6,172 nt of DNA from a candidate division TA06 bacterium SM23_40 (GTDB taxonomy: Bacteria > LJUI01 > SM1-40). Shown here in pieces: positions 1-6,071 of the stretch (position 1 is its first letter; every line of letters begins with the position of its first letter). A program made the translations under genes and the position numbers. The notes beneath the pieces are model-generated. The model was not told the DNA's origin and searched no databases. It saw only the letters and a program-made list of their open reading frames with translations. The DNA lies in contig LJUI01000148.1 in assembly GCA_001303705.1 (NCBI GenBank), forward strand, positions 1-6,172, written 5' to 3'.

Positions 1-598
1 TCCTGTAGATCCCCTCAGCCCTCGTGCCAACCCAGACAGCCTCACCATCCGGTTCGATGGCTATCGATTGGCAGATGAGCGTCAACGGCGTCAACTCCCA
101 ATTGTCTCCTCCATCTGTCGATCTATATGCCCCGCCATCAGTGGCCATATATCCATTCTGATTATTCGTTGGATCAATAACTATACCGTAGATGTAGTCC
201 GATAGCTCTGTCTCCACCCAGTCCTCGCCTTCATTGGTCGTCTTGTAGACATAGCCGATGCCCCAAGGGCGACGCATCCCGCCAACAAAGATCGTTGTCG
301 GGTCCACAGGATCGACGGCCATGCAGTTGAAGTAGAAGGATTCGCCCGGGTACAGCCCCTCGCTGCGACTAACCCAGCTCTCTCCACAATCTGTACTCCG
401 ATAGAATTCGGCGGTCCCTGCCCAAAATTCGCCATATGTGATCGCGTATATGATGGACGGATCCTCCGAATTGACAGCCACTCCCGGAATATCCCCTCCA
501 TAGAGGACAGTCTGCGACCACTCGCCCACTGCTGCCCATCCGGAAACAGAAACAGCGCAGGTGATCACCATCAGCCAAAGAACAATCGCCCTGGCCAT
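1..598 (-). CDS. Secreted Asp-box (BNR-like) beta-propeller protein, N-terminal 199 residues, partial
   Basis: The frame is open from an ATG at 598 to the window edge, so the C-terminus is missing. The start is fixed by an AGGAGGT ribosome site 6 nt upstream. Residues 1-23 look like a Sec signal peptide: Arg3, a hydrophobic core (IVLWLMVITCAV), then small residues around GWAA. Cys14 is preceded by Thr, a poor lipobox, so a lipoprotein is unlikely. Three Asp-box motifs (S/T-x-D/N-x-G-x-x-W) are visible: STDCGESW (68-75), TTNEGEDW (120-127) and STDGGDNW (160-167). They alternate with strands of the type MAVDPVDPTTIFVGG (93-107) and IVIDPTNNQNGY (139-150), the blade pattern of sortilin/VPS10, YCF48 and sialidase-like propellers. 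At least four blades are begun. Asp boxes are structural, so no enzyme activity can be claimed; a cell-surface or exported binding role is an inference. It probably has its own leader rather than reading from the lipid operon, since 644 nt separate them. Confidence 0.82.
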   Translation of the reverse strand, partial: MARAIVLWLMVITCAVSVSGWAAVGEWSQTVLYGGDIPGVAVNSEDPSIIYAITYGEFWAGTAEFYRSTDCGESWVSRSEGLYPGESFYFNCMAVDPVDPTTIFVGGMRRPWGIGYVYKTTNEGEDWVETELSDYIYGIVIDPTNNQNGYMATDGGAYRSTDGGDNWELTPLTLICQSIAIEPDGEAVWVGTRAEGIYR

Positions 599-604
599 TT
601 TCGT

Positions 605-611
605 ACCTCCT
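605..611 (-). promoter_or_regulatory. Ribosome binding site of the propeller gene
   Basis: On the minus strand AGGAGGT lies 6 nt before the ATG at 598. It is a near-perfect Shine-Dalgarno sequence and decides this start. A small perfect hairpin sequence (GCTGT-A-ACAGC, 615-625) lies just upstream of it. Confidence 0.85.
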
Positions 612-827
612 CTCGCTGTTACAGCAGATGAGGCAGCCCGAACACACCAGCTCTTCTGGCCGCCCAAGAACTTAACTTCTGTCTCTCTGCCTCTGGCTTG
701 TGTCAGATTCTCGCCAGTACTAACCACGAATGCAATCGCATCACGGACGGATTCGCAATGGAGTTCCTGCGGCAAAAGCAAGAACTCCTCGAGCCCCCTT
801 TCCCTTCTGGCTGCCCACAAATGGACT

Positions 828-854
828 GACCCCAGCAGCTCTACCGCTCGGGTC
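828..854 (-). other. Hairpin element, copy A (27 nt, repeated at 5924-5950)
   Basis: Read on the minus strand, the arms GACCCGAGC and GCTGGGGTC pair with one internal G-G mismatch around the 9-nt loop GGTAGAGCT. The element matches 24 of 27 positions with the copy at 5924-5950. No T-run follows (CAGTCCATTTG), so this copy does not look like a working intrinsic terminator. It sits 230 nt upstream of the propeller start codon. Confidence 0.5.
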
Positions 855-975
855 ATGGAAATCGATGTCCGTCCTTGGCTCTATATGCTACCAACGGTGC
901 CGGCGCCCAAAATCAGTCTCGGATGGGCCCGAGCGGCGAGGCGACCTGCCGCCCAGTTATGAATGACCTCTTCTA

Positions 976-1005
976 ATCTTACACCGCATTGGGTCGCATA
1001 GTCAA
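976..1005 (-). promoter_or_regulatory. Candidate sigma70-type promoter for the propeller gene
   Basis: The minus strand reads TTGACT (1005-1000), an 18-nt spacer, then TAAGAT (981-976). This is 5/6 to the -35 consensus and 4/6 to TATAAT, including T1, A2 and T6. Predicted transcription would begin near 969, about 370 nt before the ATG at 598. It rests on pattern only, and the sigma specificity of this organism is unknown. Confidence 0.4.
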
Positions 1006-1050
1006 CCACGAAATGCCAGACACCCTTCCAGTTCTACCTTTTGTCATGAA

Positions 1051-1151
1051 GGCTCCCCGGGTTGGTGTCCCAGAGCGTACTTTTGTGGGATCTGTCAAGA
1101 GTTGAGATGAGGCGGGCGGCTAGGGGACATACCGAGATCAGCCTCCTCCCA
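1051..1151. repeat. Dispersed direct repeat, copy A
   Basis: It aligns without gaps to 6072-6172. The first 50 bp (1051-1100) are identical, beginning GGCTCCCCGGGTTGG. Eleven differences are spread over the remaining 51 bp. The repeat has a sharp edge at 1051: flanking bases (TCATGAA here, AAACACT at the other copy) do not match. The other edge may lie beyond the window end in copy B. It contains TTGACA on the minus strand, but no acceptable -10 box follows at 16-18 nt. It lies 453 nt upstream of the propeller start codon. Confidence 0.9.
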
Positions 1152-1189
1152 GAGCAGGTTAGACTCCCTATATCCGTCTCCTCCCCGCC

Positions 1190-1237
1190 GGCTGATGTTC
1201 ACTCATGACAAAGACATACAACGGCTCGGCATCAGCC
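1190..1237. repeat. Long-loop inverted repeat past the operon stop codon
   Basis: GGCTGATG (1190-1197) and CATCAGCC (1230-1237) are perfect 8-bp complements separated by 32 nt, beginning 5 nt beyond the stop codon of the acyl ligase fusion. No T-run follows on either strand, so it is not a standard intrinsic terminator. It could stabilise the operon's 3' end or be chance. Confidence 0.35.
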
Positions 1238-1242
1238 ACGCG

Positions 1243-3927
1243 CTACAGCGCTCTCAGCGCATCTTCGATCCCAGCCGCAATGCGGGCATGATCATGTTCG
1301 CCCTCGAAAGCAACAGGCGCCCCGAAGATCACCTGCGCGGTGCCCCGACGGGGAATCGATTTGCCCTTCGGCAGGATCTCGAACAAGCCCCTGAGCTTGA
1401 CTGGCACCACCGGCGCAAGCATCTCTCCCGCGATCAGACCTATCCCCGGCCTGAACGGCGCGATCTCCCCCGTGATACTCCTCGTCCCCTCGGGATAGAT
1501 GAGGACAGACCAGCCATCGTCGAGTAGGTCTCCCATAAGGCTCAGGCTCTTCCGGACCGCCTCCTTCCGGCAGAAAGGAAACGCATTCATCAGGAGGGGA
1601 GCCATGACCGCCAGCCCCCTCCGGCTCCACTTCACACGTTCATTCTGGTCCGTCTCCATCCCAAAGAAGTAGTCGGCGGCTGCGGCTACTGCGACTCTTC
1701 TCCTTATACGCGAAGGAAGACTCCACAGTATCGCTGGCGTGTCGAGATGGCTCGTATGATTGGCCACGAAAATCACCGGAAGCAACAGGCGAGACAGATT
1801 CTCTCGGCCCCGGATCTGCCGACCGAGAACGGTCCTCAAGTAGACAGTGCAGAGCCTCTGGAGAATGTCTCTCGCCAGAATGGCGACTGGCGTTCTCGCC
1901 CACGAGAGTTCGGGAAACCTCACGGCGCTCTCGACAGAGCACTCGATCAGAGCCTCCAGATCGGCAACGGTTGACGCCGGGGTGAGATTGCTCTCGTCAA
2001 ATCCTATACTAAACCGTTCCTCCAGAGCCACAACGAGTTCCACCATTCGGAGAGAGTCCAATCCGAGATCGTCCACAAGCCGCGAGCCGGACTCTACCTC
2101 CCCGGGAGGAATCCGCAAGAATGTGGCGAGTAACTCCAACAACTCCGATCCGGCCTCCTTCCCGCCCCCCACTCCCGGAACATGCCTCCTTTCCGATTCC
2201 CTGCGCTCTCTCAGGGCCGCGGCTACTTCGTGCTTCTTGATCTTGAGCAGTGCAGTCTTCGGGAATTCCTCGCCCGCCCAAAAGCTCCCCGCGTGTATTC
2301 GCTGAGCTTCGCTCAGCTTCTCATTTGCTTCGCTCACTATTTCGTCGACGCTGAGGGTGCAAGACGGCTCAGGGATTACCGCCGCGTGAGTTGTCATACC
2401 TCCGTTCTCTTCAAGACCGACAACACAACTCTCCTTCACACATGGATGTCGGTCGAGGACTCTCTCGATGTCGCGGGGAAAGATATTGGCCCCTGCGGAG
2501 CTGAGTATCATCTCCTTCTTTCGCCCCACAATCGTCAGGTACCCATCGTTGTCAATATCCCCGATATCACCTGTCTTGTACCAATCCCTCTCGAACGCAT
2601 TCTTAGTGGCTCCCTCATCCTCGTAGTAGCCCGACGTAACATTCTTGCCGCGTACCAGTATCTCCCCATCATCCGCTATGCGTATTTCTTGTCCGGGCAG
2701 CGTCCTTCCTACGGTATGTGCCTTGTATCGGCGCAGCGTGTTGCAGGATACGACCGGAGAGGCCTCAGTTAGCCCATATCCCTGCAACACGCGAATCCCC
2801 AGCCTCATCCAGAAATCCTCGGTCTTCTCATCGAGCTTCGAGCCACCACATATGAAAAGCCTCAGGCTCGGACTGATGCCTCGCCTCACGGGGTAAGACA
2901 GCATTCTCGCAACCCTAAACGGAACCGCTCCCCCGACCGTCGTCAACGATCTCAGAACCCAGTACCTGCCCCTGTGACCGGCCCTCCTCCACACGCTCTC
3001 CCTCATCGCTTCCAGGAAAAGAGGAACACACACCACCGTATTGACCCGGTGTCGCCGGAAGAGCTTTCCGACATCCAATGACTTTCGTGTCTTGGTATAG
3101 ATGATGGTCGCGCCGAACCTCAGAGGATAGAACAACCCGAGAACCTGCTCTAACAGGTGACTGAGTGGCAGCATCGAAAGGAACGTATAGGATGAATCCA
3201 AAAGCATCATCCGCCTCATGGAGCGGATGTTCGATACCAGATTTCTGTTTGTGATCAGCACACCCTTGGGATCGCTCGTCGTACCCGACGTGAAGACTAT
3301 CTCGATCAGGTCATCTCCTCTTATGTCCGGCAAGTCATCCGGCGGCACAGGCTCCACATCAGCCAGGCACTCAAGCAGATCCTCGGCGAACAGCTTCTCG
3401 ATCGGACTATCTAGGATTTTCAAGGTTGAGAGAAGTATCGCCTTTGCCCTGACTCGCGCAATTATTTTTTCTGCGAACTCCGCCCGTGAGCCGAAGTCGA
3501 TGGGCACAAGCACAATCCCGGACATGAGACAACCGAAAAAACAGACGATCCAACTGGGAGAATTATATGCCCATATACAGACCCTGTCCCCCTTATCGAT
3601 ACCCCGGGAACGAAGCAACGTCACAAACCTTCTCGCGTTGTCATATATATCCTCGTATGTGAATGACTGTGTACGATAGCTGCCCTTCCAGTGGAGCGCC
3701 ACGTTATCGCCGTAGGCCCTGCGCAGAGCCTCAATGTAGTAGACAACCGTATCTTTGTCTCGGGAGTCCATCATCCTCATTCCGTCATCCGTATCTTCGT
3801 CCCCAGAGTCTATCATCCTCATTTTGTGAACCGTATCCTTATCGCGGGATCCCATCATCCTCGTGCCGTGATCGGGCTGACTCGACGATCCGAGGGCTAT
3901 GAAATGATAGTCCCTCTGGCTGCTCAT
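1243..3927 (-). CDS. Trifunctional acyl ligase - acyl carrier protein - PlsC-type acyltransferase fusion
   Basis: This 894-residue protein has three domains. Residues about 62-572 are an AMP-forming acyl ligase: P-loop TSGTTSDPKG (213-222), YGLTE (384-388), KTGD (451-454), GRKKE (468-472) and the C-terminal catalytic Lys region PKTALLKIKK (556-565). Residues about 595-662 are an acyl carrier protein with DDLGLDSL, where Ser625 would carry phosphopantetheine. Residues about 695-894 are a PlsC/LPLAT domain with NHTSHLD (723-729, the H-x4-D catalytic motif), YPEGTR (811-816) and VPVKL (841-845). The inferred role is to activate a fatty acid, load it on the in-built carrier, and transfer it to a lysophosphatidate-like acceptor at the membrane. 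E. coli Aas also joins PlsC and ligase activities, but in the opposite order and without a carrier domain. The ATG at 3927 overlaps the cdsA stop (ATGA), implying translational coupling; no good ribosome site is seen. Residues 20-61 are three 14-residue repeats and not part of the ligase fold; a start at Met50 (3780) is the alternative. The acceptor and chain length cannot be read. Confidence 0.9.
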   Translation of the reverse strand: MSSQRDYHFIALGSSSQPDHGTRMMGSRDKDTVHKMRMIDSGDEDTDDGMRMMDSRDKDTVVYYIEALRRAYGDNVALHWKGSYRTQSFTYEDIYDNARRFVTLLRSRGIDKGDRVCIWAYNSPSWIVCFFGCLMSGIVLVPIDFGSRAEFAEKIIARVRAKAILLSTLKILDSPIEKLFAEDLLECLADVEPVPPDDLPDIRGDDLIEIVFTSGTTSDPKGVLITNRNLVSNIRSMRRMMLLDSSYTFLSMLPLSHLLEQVLGLFYPLRFGATIIYTKTRKSLDVGKLFRRHRVNTVVCVPLFLEAMRESVWRRAGHRGRYWVLRSLTTVGGAVPFRVARMLSYPVRRGISPSLRLFICGGSKLDEKTEDFWMRLGIRVLQGYGLTEASPVVSCNTLRRYKAHTVGRTLPGQEIRIADDGEILVRGKNVTSGYYEDEGATKNAFERDWYKTGDIGDIDNDGYLTIVGRKKEMILSSAGANIFPRDIERVLDRHPCVKESCVVGLEENGGMTTHAAVIPEPSCTLSVDEIVSEANEKLSEAQRIHAGSFWAGEEFPKTALLKIKKHEVAAALRERRESERRHVPGVGGGKEAGSELLELLATFLRIPPGEVESGSRLVDDLGLDSLRMVELVVALEERFSIGFDESNLTPASTVADLEALIECSVESAVRFPELSWARTPVAILARDILQRLCTVYLRTVLGRQIRGRENLSRLLLPVIFVANHTSHLDTPAILWSLPSRIRRRVAVAAAADYFFGMETDQNERVKWSRRGLAVMAPLLMNAFPFCRKEAVRKSLSLMGDLLDDGWSVLIYPEGTRSITGEIAPFRPGIGLIAGEMLAPVVPVKLRGLFEILPKGKSIPRRGTAQVIFGAPVAFEGEHDHARIAAGIEDALRAL
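3747..3872 (-). repeat. Three in-frame 42-bp tandem repeats in the acyl ligase 5' end
   Basis: Units are 3747-3788, 3789-3830 and 3831-3872, each starting CCGTATC on the plus strand and containing ATCATCCTC. They are contiguous, exactly 42 bp each, and encode 14-residue units HGTRMMGSRDKDTV, HKMRMIDSGDEDTD and DGMRMMDSRDKDTV. The period is a multiple of three, so unit gain or loss keeps the frame. The units lie before the conserved ligase core, in a charged and probably disordered N-terminal extension. Confidence 0.9.
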
Positions 3928-4988
3928 GCATATAGCCAGTTGATCATATGAAAGGTGATCGGAACTGTGAAGATGAGGCTGTCGACTCGATCTATAATCC
4001 CCCCGTGCCCGGGCAGCATCGTGCCCGAGTCCTTTATCCCCATGTCCCGCTTGACCATCGAAAAGACCATATCGCCCATCAGCCCGAGAAAACCTATCAA
4101 CAGACCGAGAACCGCGGCAAAAGTATAGCTCAACCTCCCCCTCGCGAAATCGGGCATGATGGGCACAAAGGCCAGCGACAGGAGAGTGACCAACGAGGCC
4201 GTGATTATTCCAGCTCCCCACGTCTTCTTGGGGCTCACAGTCACTGCGATCTTGGTGTTCAGTAATCTGAGCAAGGAATTGCCGGGGATTCTCGCCTGAA
4301 ACGAAGCGAGACCTTTTCCCACCCAAAATGATAAGAGATCCCTCGCTTCTGTCAGAAAGAAGCAGTAGAGTAGCACCATCGCCCCCAGATTGATCATGAA
4401 CAGGCTGTGCCCGAGATTGAACACAAAGAACATGAGGCCTATGGAAATGAGCCCAATAGATCGGATGGTTCCTTCTGCCCTGTTCTGCAGGACGAAGATG
4501 ATGGGTATCAGCAAGAACGTGTAGACCGGCACGAGAATAATATACAATCCGTACTTCTGAGTGTAGGCTAGATAGCCGAGAACGAGAATAGCCAGGTGAC
4601 AGACGATCGCCGGCAATCTATCTCTCGAGATCGGATTCTTCGGGTCTCCTCCCCCGCACACTGAGAGAAGAGAGAAATACTCCCTCAATGCGAGAAAGCA
4701 GAGGAACCCCATGAAGCAAAAGGAGACGATCCTGTGCGTCGAGACCGCCACAATGAAAACCGCGGCCATCCACCACCAGGTGACTGTCCGGCTCACTATT
4801 TCGTCGGCCATGGCGGACTTCCTGGCCACCAGTATCCGGCCGATCAGACTGAAAAAGAGCAGCAGCCCGATGATGACTCCCATAACGACGAGCATGGAAT
4901 TGTTTCGTCTCTGAACCAGGATTCCCAGAGAGACGAGTATTATTCCGGCAAGTAGAATGAACCTGCCAAACCTCTTTAGCATCTTCAC
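3924..4988 (-). CDS. cdsA: Phosphatidate cytidylyltransferase (CDP-diacylglycerol synthase)
   Basis: The family makes CDP-diacylglycerol from CTP and phosphatidic acid in the cytoplasmic membrane. The CdsA signature is complete at residues 310-336: SMVKRDMGIKD, then LPGHGG (325-330), then DRVD (333-336). SPKKTWGAG (252-260) matches the usual SPKKT(W/Y)EG segment, and Asp217 in ARDLLSFWVGK matches the conserved D...GK region. Many hydrophobic segments give a polytopic protein. At 354 residues it is longer than E. coli CdsA (about 285), mainly at the N-terminus. The GTG at 4988 overlaps the stop of the upstream gene (GTGA); an ATG two codons in (4982) is the alternative start and has AGGTGA rather close in front. 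It is followed by a 4-nt overlap with the acyl ligase fusion. Its place between a head-group transferase and an acyltransferase suggests a dedicated paralog for this operon rather than the sole housekeeping enzyme, which is an inference. Confidence 0.92.
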   Translation of the reverse strand: MKMLKRFGRFILLAGIILVSLGILVQRRNNSMLVVMGVIIGLLLFFSLIGRILVARKSAMADEIVSRTVTWWWMAAVFIVAVSTHRIVSFCFMGFLCFLALREYFSLLSVCGGGDPKNPISRDRLPAIVCHLAILVLGYLAYTQKYGLYIILVPVYTFLLIPIIFVLQNRAEGTIRSIGLISIGLMFFVFNLGHSLFMINLGAMVLLYCFFLTEARDLLSFWVGKGLASFQARIPGNSLLRLLNTKIAVTVSPKKTWGAGIITASLVTLLSLAFVPIMPDFARGRLSYTFAAVLGLLIGFLGLMGDMVFSMVKRDMGIKDSGTMLPGHGGIIDRVDSLIFTVPITFHMINWLYA

Positions 4989-5623
4989 CTACCGATCCAG
5001 GTGTAGGACTTGTATTCCTCGCCTCTTGCCACTTCGAGTATCTTCGCTATTCTCCTGATGCAAGTCAACCCGACGAGGATCGAGACCCCTGCAAGATAAT
5101 GGGGCAGGTAATGAATGAAGTCGTGGTTGAAGAATGCGATGATGGCGAATAGTCCCACCCATACTGCTCTGTCAGGTTTGCCTCCGCCCAAACTCTCGTG
5201 TCTCCGCACTCCCCCGGGCAGACTCTTCCCCAGAACTCCATAGAACTCTGCCGCCCAGATCAGAATGAGAAATATCGTCAGCGACAGAGCAGGACCATCC
5301 GGCACGAAAAAGAGCACGCCATAGCAGATGGTGTCGCCGCCGATGTCGAGCGATTCGTTCCAGACCTCCCCTGCCGGGGTCGCCGTGTTGTACTCACGCG
5401 AGAGCATTCCATCCAGGGTGTTCATCGCCAGTCTCATGACGAGAAAGAGGGGCACTAGCAGCAGCACCCATCCCAGATGCTCATAGGAAAGCCCAACGTA
5501 TAAGCCCAGAGCAGCGAGGAGTATGAAGGCCACCCCAAAATACGTCGCCTGGTTGGCAGTCATCCAGGAGCCGGCCATCCAGCGAACCACTTTCTGGAAG
5601 TTACCCTTCTGTAAGTAGAGCAT
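4985..5623 (-). CDS. CDP-alcohol phosphatidyltransferase family protein, YnbA-like variant
   Basis: This 212-residue polytopic membrane protein is of the family that swaps CMP on CDP-diacylglycerol for an alcohol. The canonical motif is D-x2-D-G-x2-A-R-x8-G-x3-D-x3-D. Here it reads N68-T-L-D71-G72-M-L-S75-R76, eight residues, G85-E-V-W-N89-E-S-L-D93. Spacing is exact, but the first and third Asp are Asn and Ala is Ser. From memory, E. coli YnbA also has Asn at both Asp positions, so this looks like a real subfamily rather than decay. TANQATYFG (22-30) corresponds to the usual T-x-N-x-[IV]-T entry segment, and GGGKPDRA (146-153) resembles the GKxDR segment. The start is set by GAGGAGG five nt upstream; an in-frame stop lies just before. 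It overlaps cdsA by 4 nt. The alcohol substrate is unknown; phosphatidylglycerophosphate, inositol phosphate or another head group cannot be told apart, and reduced or altered activity is possible. Confidence 0.88.
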   Translation of the reverse strand: MLYLQKGNFQKVVRWMAGSWMTANQATYFGVAFILLAALGLYVGLSYEHLGWVLLLVPLFLVMRLAMNTLDGMLSREYNTATPAGEVWNESLDIGGDTICYGVLFFVPDGPALSLTIFLILIWAAEFYGVLGKSLPGGVRRHESLGGGKPDRAVWVGLFAIIAFFNHDFIHYLPHYLAGVSILVGLTCIRRIAKILEVARGEEYKSYTWIGR

Positions 5624-5625
5624 AT

Positions 5626-5745
5626 GCCCTCCTCATCGTTCGCCTGCTCGTTCCGCGGTGCATCCTCATTCTCAGTCCGCTTTACATCGTCCTTCTCTTT
5701 CCGCTCTCCATCGTCTTTCTCAGTATCCCTGTAGTTCTCCTTCTC
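5626..5745 (-). repeat. Five degenerate 24-bp purine-rich tandem units in the operon leader
   Basis: Units are 5722-5745, 5698-5721, 5674-5697, 5650-5673 and 5626-5649. On the minus strand each begins GAG; four begin GAGAA, and the three middle ones continue as (C/G)GATG and GCGGA. The array abuts the phosphatidyltransferase start. In one frame (from an ATG at 5781) it encodes 8-residue units EKENYRDT, EKDDGERK, EKDDVKRT, ENEDAPRN and EQANDEEG, but that frame runs out of phase into the gene and has no separate support as a protein. As RNA it would be an unstructured purine-rich tract in front of the ribosome site. Confidence 0.75.
5628..5634 (-). promoter_or_regulatory. Ribosome binding site of the phosphatidyltransferase gene
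   Basis: GAGGAGG on the minus strand ends 4 nt before the ATG at 5623. It lies inside the last 24-bp tandem unit (5626-5649), so the repeat itself supplies the Shine-Dalgarno sequence. It is the only strong ribosome site of the three-gene operon; the two following genes start at 4-nt overlaps. Confidence 0.8.
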
Positions 5746-5916
5746 ATTCTCATTGCAAATATGGATGCATGTCTGCTTCATTCTCCGGATACGGGCGCGG
5801 CGCCTGGCACCAGTGCGCCACCGCCCCGCATCACAACAGTTGAGTGCTAAAGATGCTGATCTCTCTTCCGGCCTCCCGTCCCAATCGATCCCCTCTCTAC
5901 CCCGTGGTCACAGTCT

Positions 5917-5950
5917 ACAAAAAGACCCGAGCAGCTCCACCGCTCAGGTC
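5917..5950 (-). terminator. Intrinsic terminator or attenuator; hairpin element copy B
   Basis: On the minus strand GACCTGAGC pairs with GCTCGGGTC over nine positions (one T-G wobble in RNA) around the 9-nt loop GGTGGAGCT, and TTTTTGT follows directly. That is the form of a Rho-independent terminator. It lies about 295 nt upstream of the operon's first start codon and downstream of the promoter candidate. It could therefore end an upstream gene, end a short leader RNA, or attenuate the operon. The hairpin part (5924-5950) repeats at 828-854 with three changes, one of which keeps pairing (C-G versus U-G). Confidence 0.5.
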
Positions 5951-6030
5951 CAGAGTTCAGAGACACTTCCTCATACCATGCGAACAGCGGGGCAACCTCC
6001 CGTCGATCGTACTCGCCGTCACTGCCACCT

Positions 6031-6060
6031 AGGCTAGGGCGCCGCCGCGTTGAATGTCAA
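6031..6060 (-). promoter_or_regulatory. Candidate sigma70-type promoter for the lipid operon or a leader RNA
   Basis: The minus strand reads TTGACA (6060-6055), an 18-nt spacer, then TAGCCT (6036-6031). The -35 box is perfect; the -10 box has only T1, A2 and T6. Transcription would start near 6024 and meet the hairpin at 5950 after about 75 nt. The GC-rich spacer (GCGGCGGCG) makes the prediction weaker. Confidence 0.35.
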
Positions 6061-6071
6061 GGAAAAACACT

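Larger units (their letters stand above)
599..1242. other. Gene-free leader and spacer between operon end and propeller gene
   Basis: I see no convincing gene here on either strand. Plus-strand open frames in 561-966 have no ribosome site, no recognisable motif, and run antisense to the propeller gene start. In minus-strand order the stretch holds an inverted repeat just past the operon stop (1237-1190), copy A of the dispersed repeat (1151-1051), a promoter candidate (1005-976), a hairpin element (854-828), about 200 nt without visible structure, and the ribosome site. If the promoter candidate is real, the 5' leader of the propeller mRNA is about 370 nt. Confidence 0.6.
5746..6071. other. 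Gene-free upper leader of the lipid operon
   Basis: No gene is supported. In minus-strand order there is a promoter candidate (6060-6031), a hairpin with T-run (5950-5917), then a GC-rich stretch near 5797-5825 able to form short stems (GGCGC-ACTG-GTGCC on the minus strand). Plus-strand open frames at 5658-6037 lack ribosome sites and read the pyrimidine-rich complement of the tandem array, so they are not taken as genes. Confidence 0.55.

Noticed and set aside
181-647. Minus-strand open frames starting at 501 and 647
   Set aside because: They are out of frame with the propeller gene, whose signal peptide, Asp boxes and AGGAGGT site fix the real frame.
715-750. TTGCAT - 17 nt - GAGAAT as a closer promoter for the propeller gene
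   Set aside because: Only 3/6 and 4/6 consensus matches; weaker than the candidate at 976-1005.
561-966. Plus-strand open frames of 133 and 78 codons
   Set aside because: There is no ribosome site, no hydrophobic or motif pattern, and they cross the promoter-leader region and start of the propeller gene in antisense.
1084-1099. TTGACA inside the dispersed repeat as a promoter -35 box
   Set aside because: It is conserved in both copies, but 16-18 nt downstream there are only GCTCTG/CTCTGG-like sequences and no -10 match.
1241-1260. GCGCT-rich hairpins at the end of the acyl ligase fusion as terminator
   Set aside because: The short stems lie within the final codons and no T-run follows.
2182-2772. 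Plus-strand open frame of 196 codons
   Set aside because: It is antisense to the conserved ligase and has no recognisable motif. It is a shadow of a gene with strong motif support.
3747-3872. CRISPR-like array
   Set aside because: The units are contiguous with no spacers and lie in coding frame. The same holds for the 24-bp units at 5626-5745.
3928-4326. In-frame extension of the acyl ligase fusion by 133 codons upstream, to an ATG at 4326
   Set aside because: It lies wholly inside the well-conserved cdsA gene in another frame, shows no ligase motif, and the ATGA overlap at 3927 is a far better start.
5560-5781. 73-codon minus-strand frame through the 24-bp array as a gene
   Set aside because: It overlaps the phosphatidyltransferase start out of phase and its content is only the tandem repeat. 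It is noted as a possible leader peptide but not supported as a CDS.
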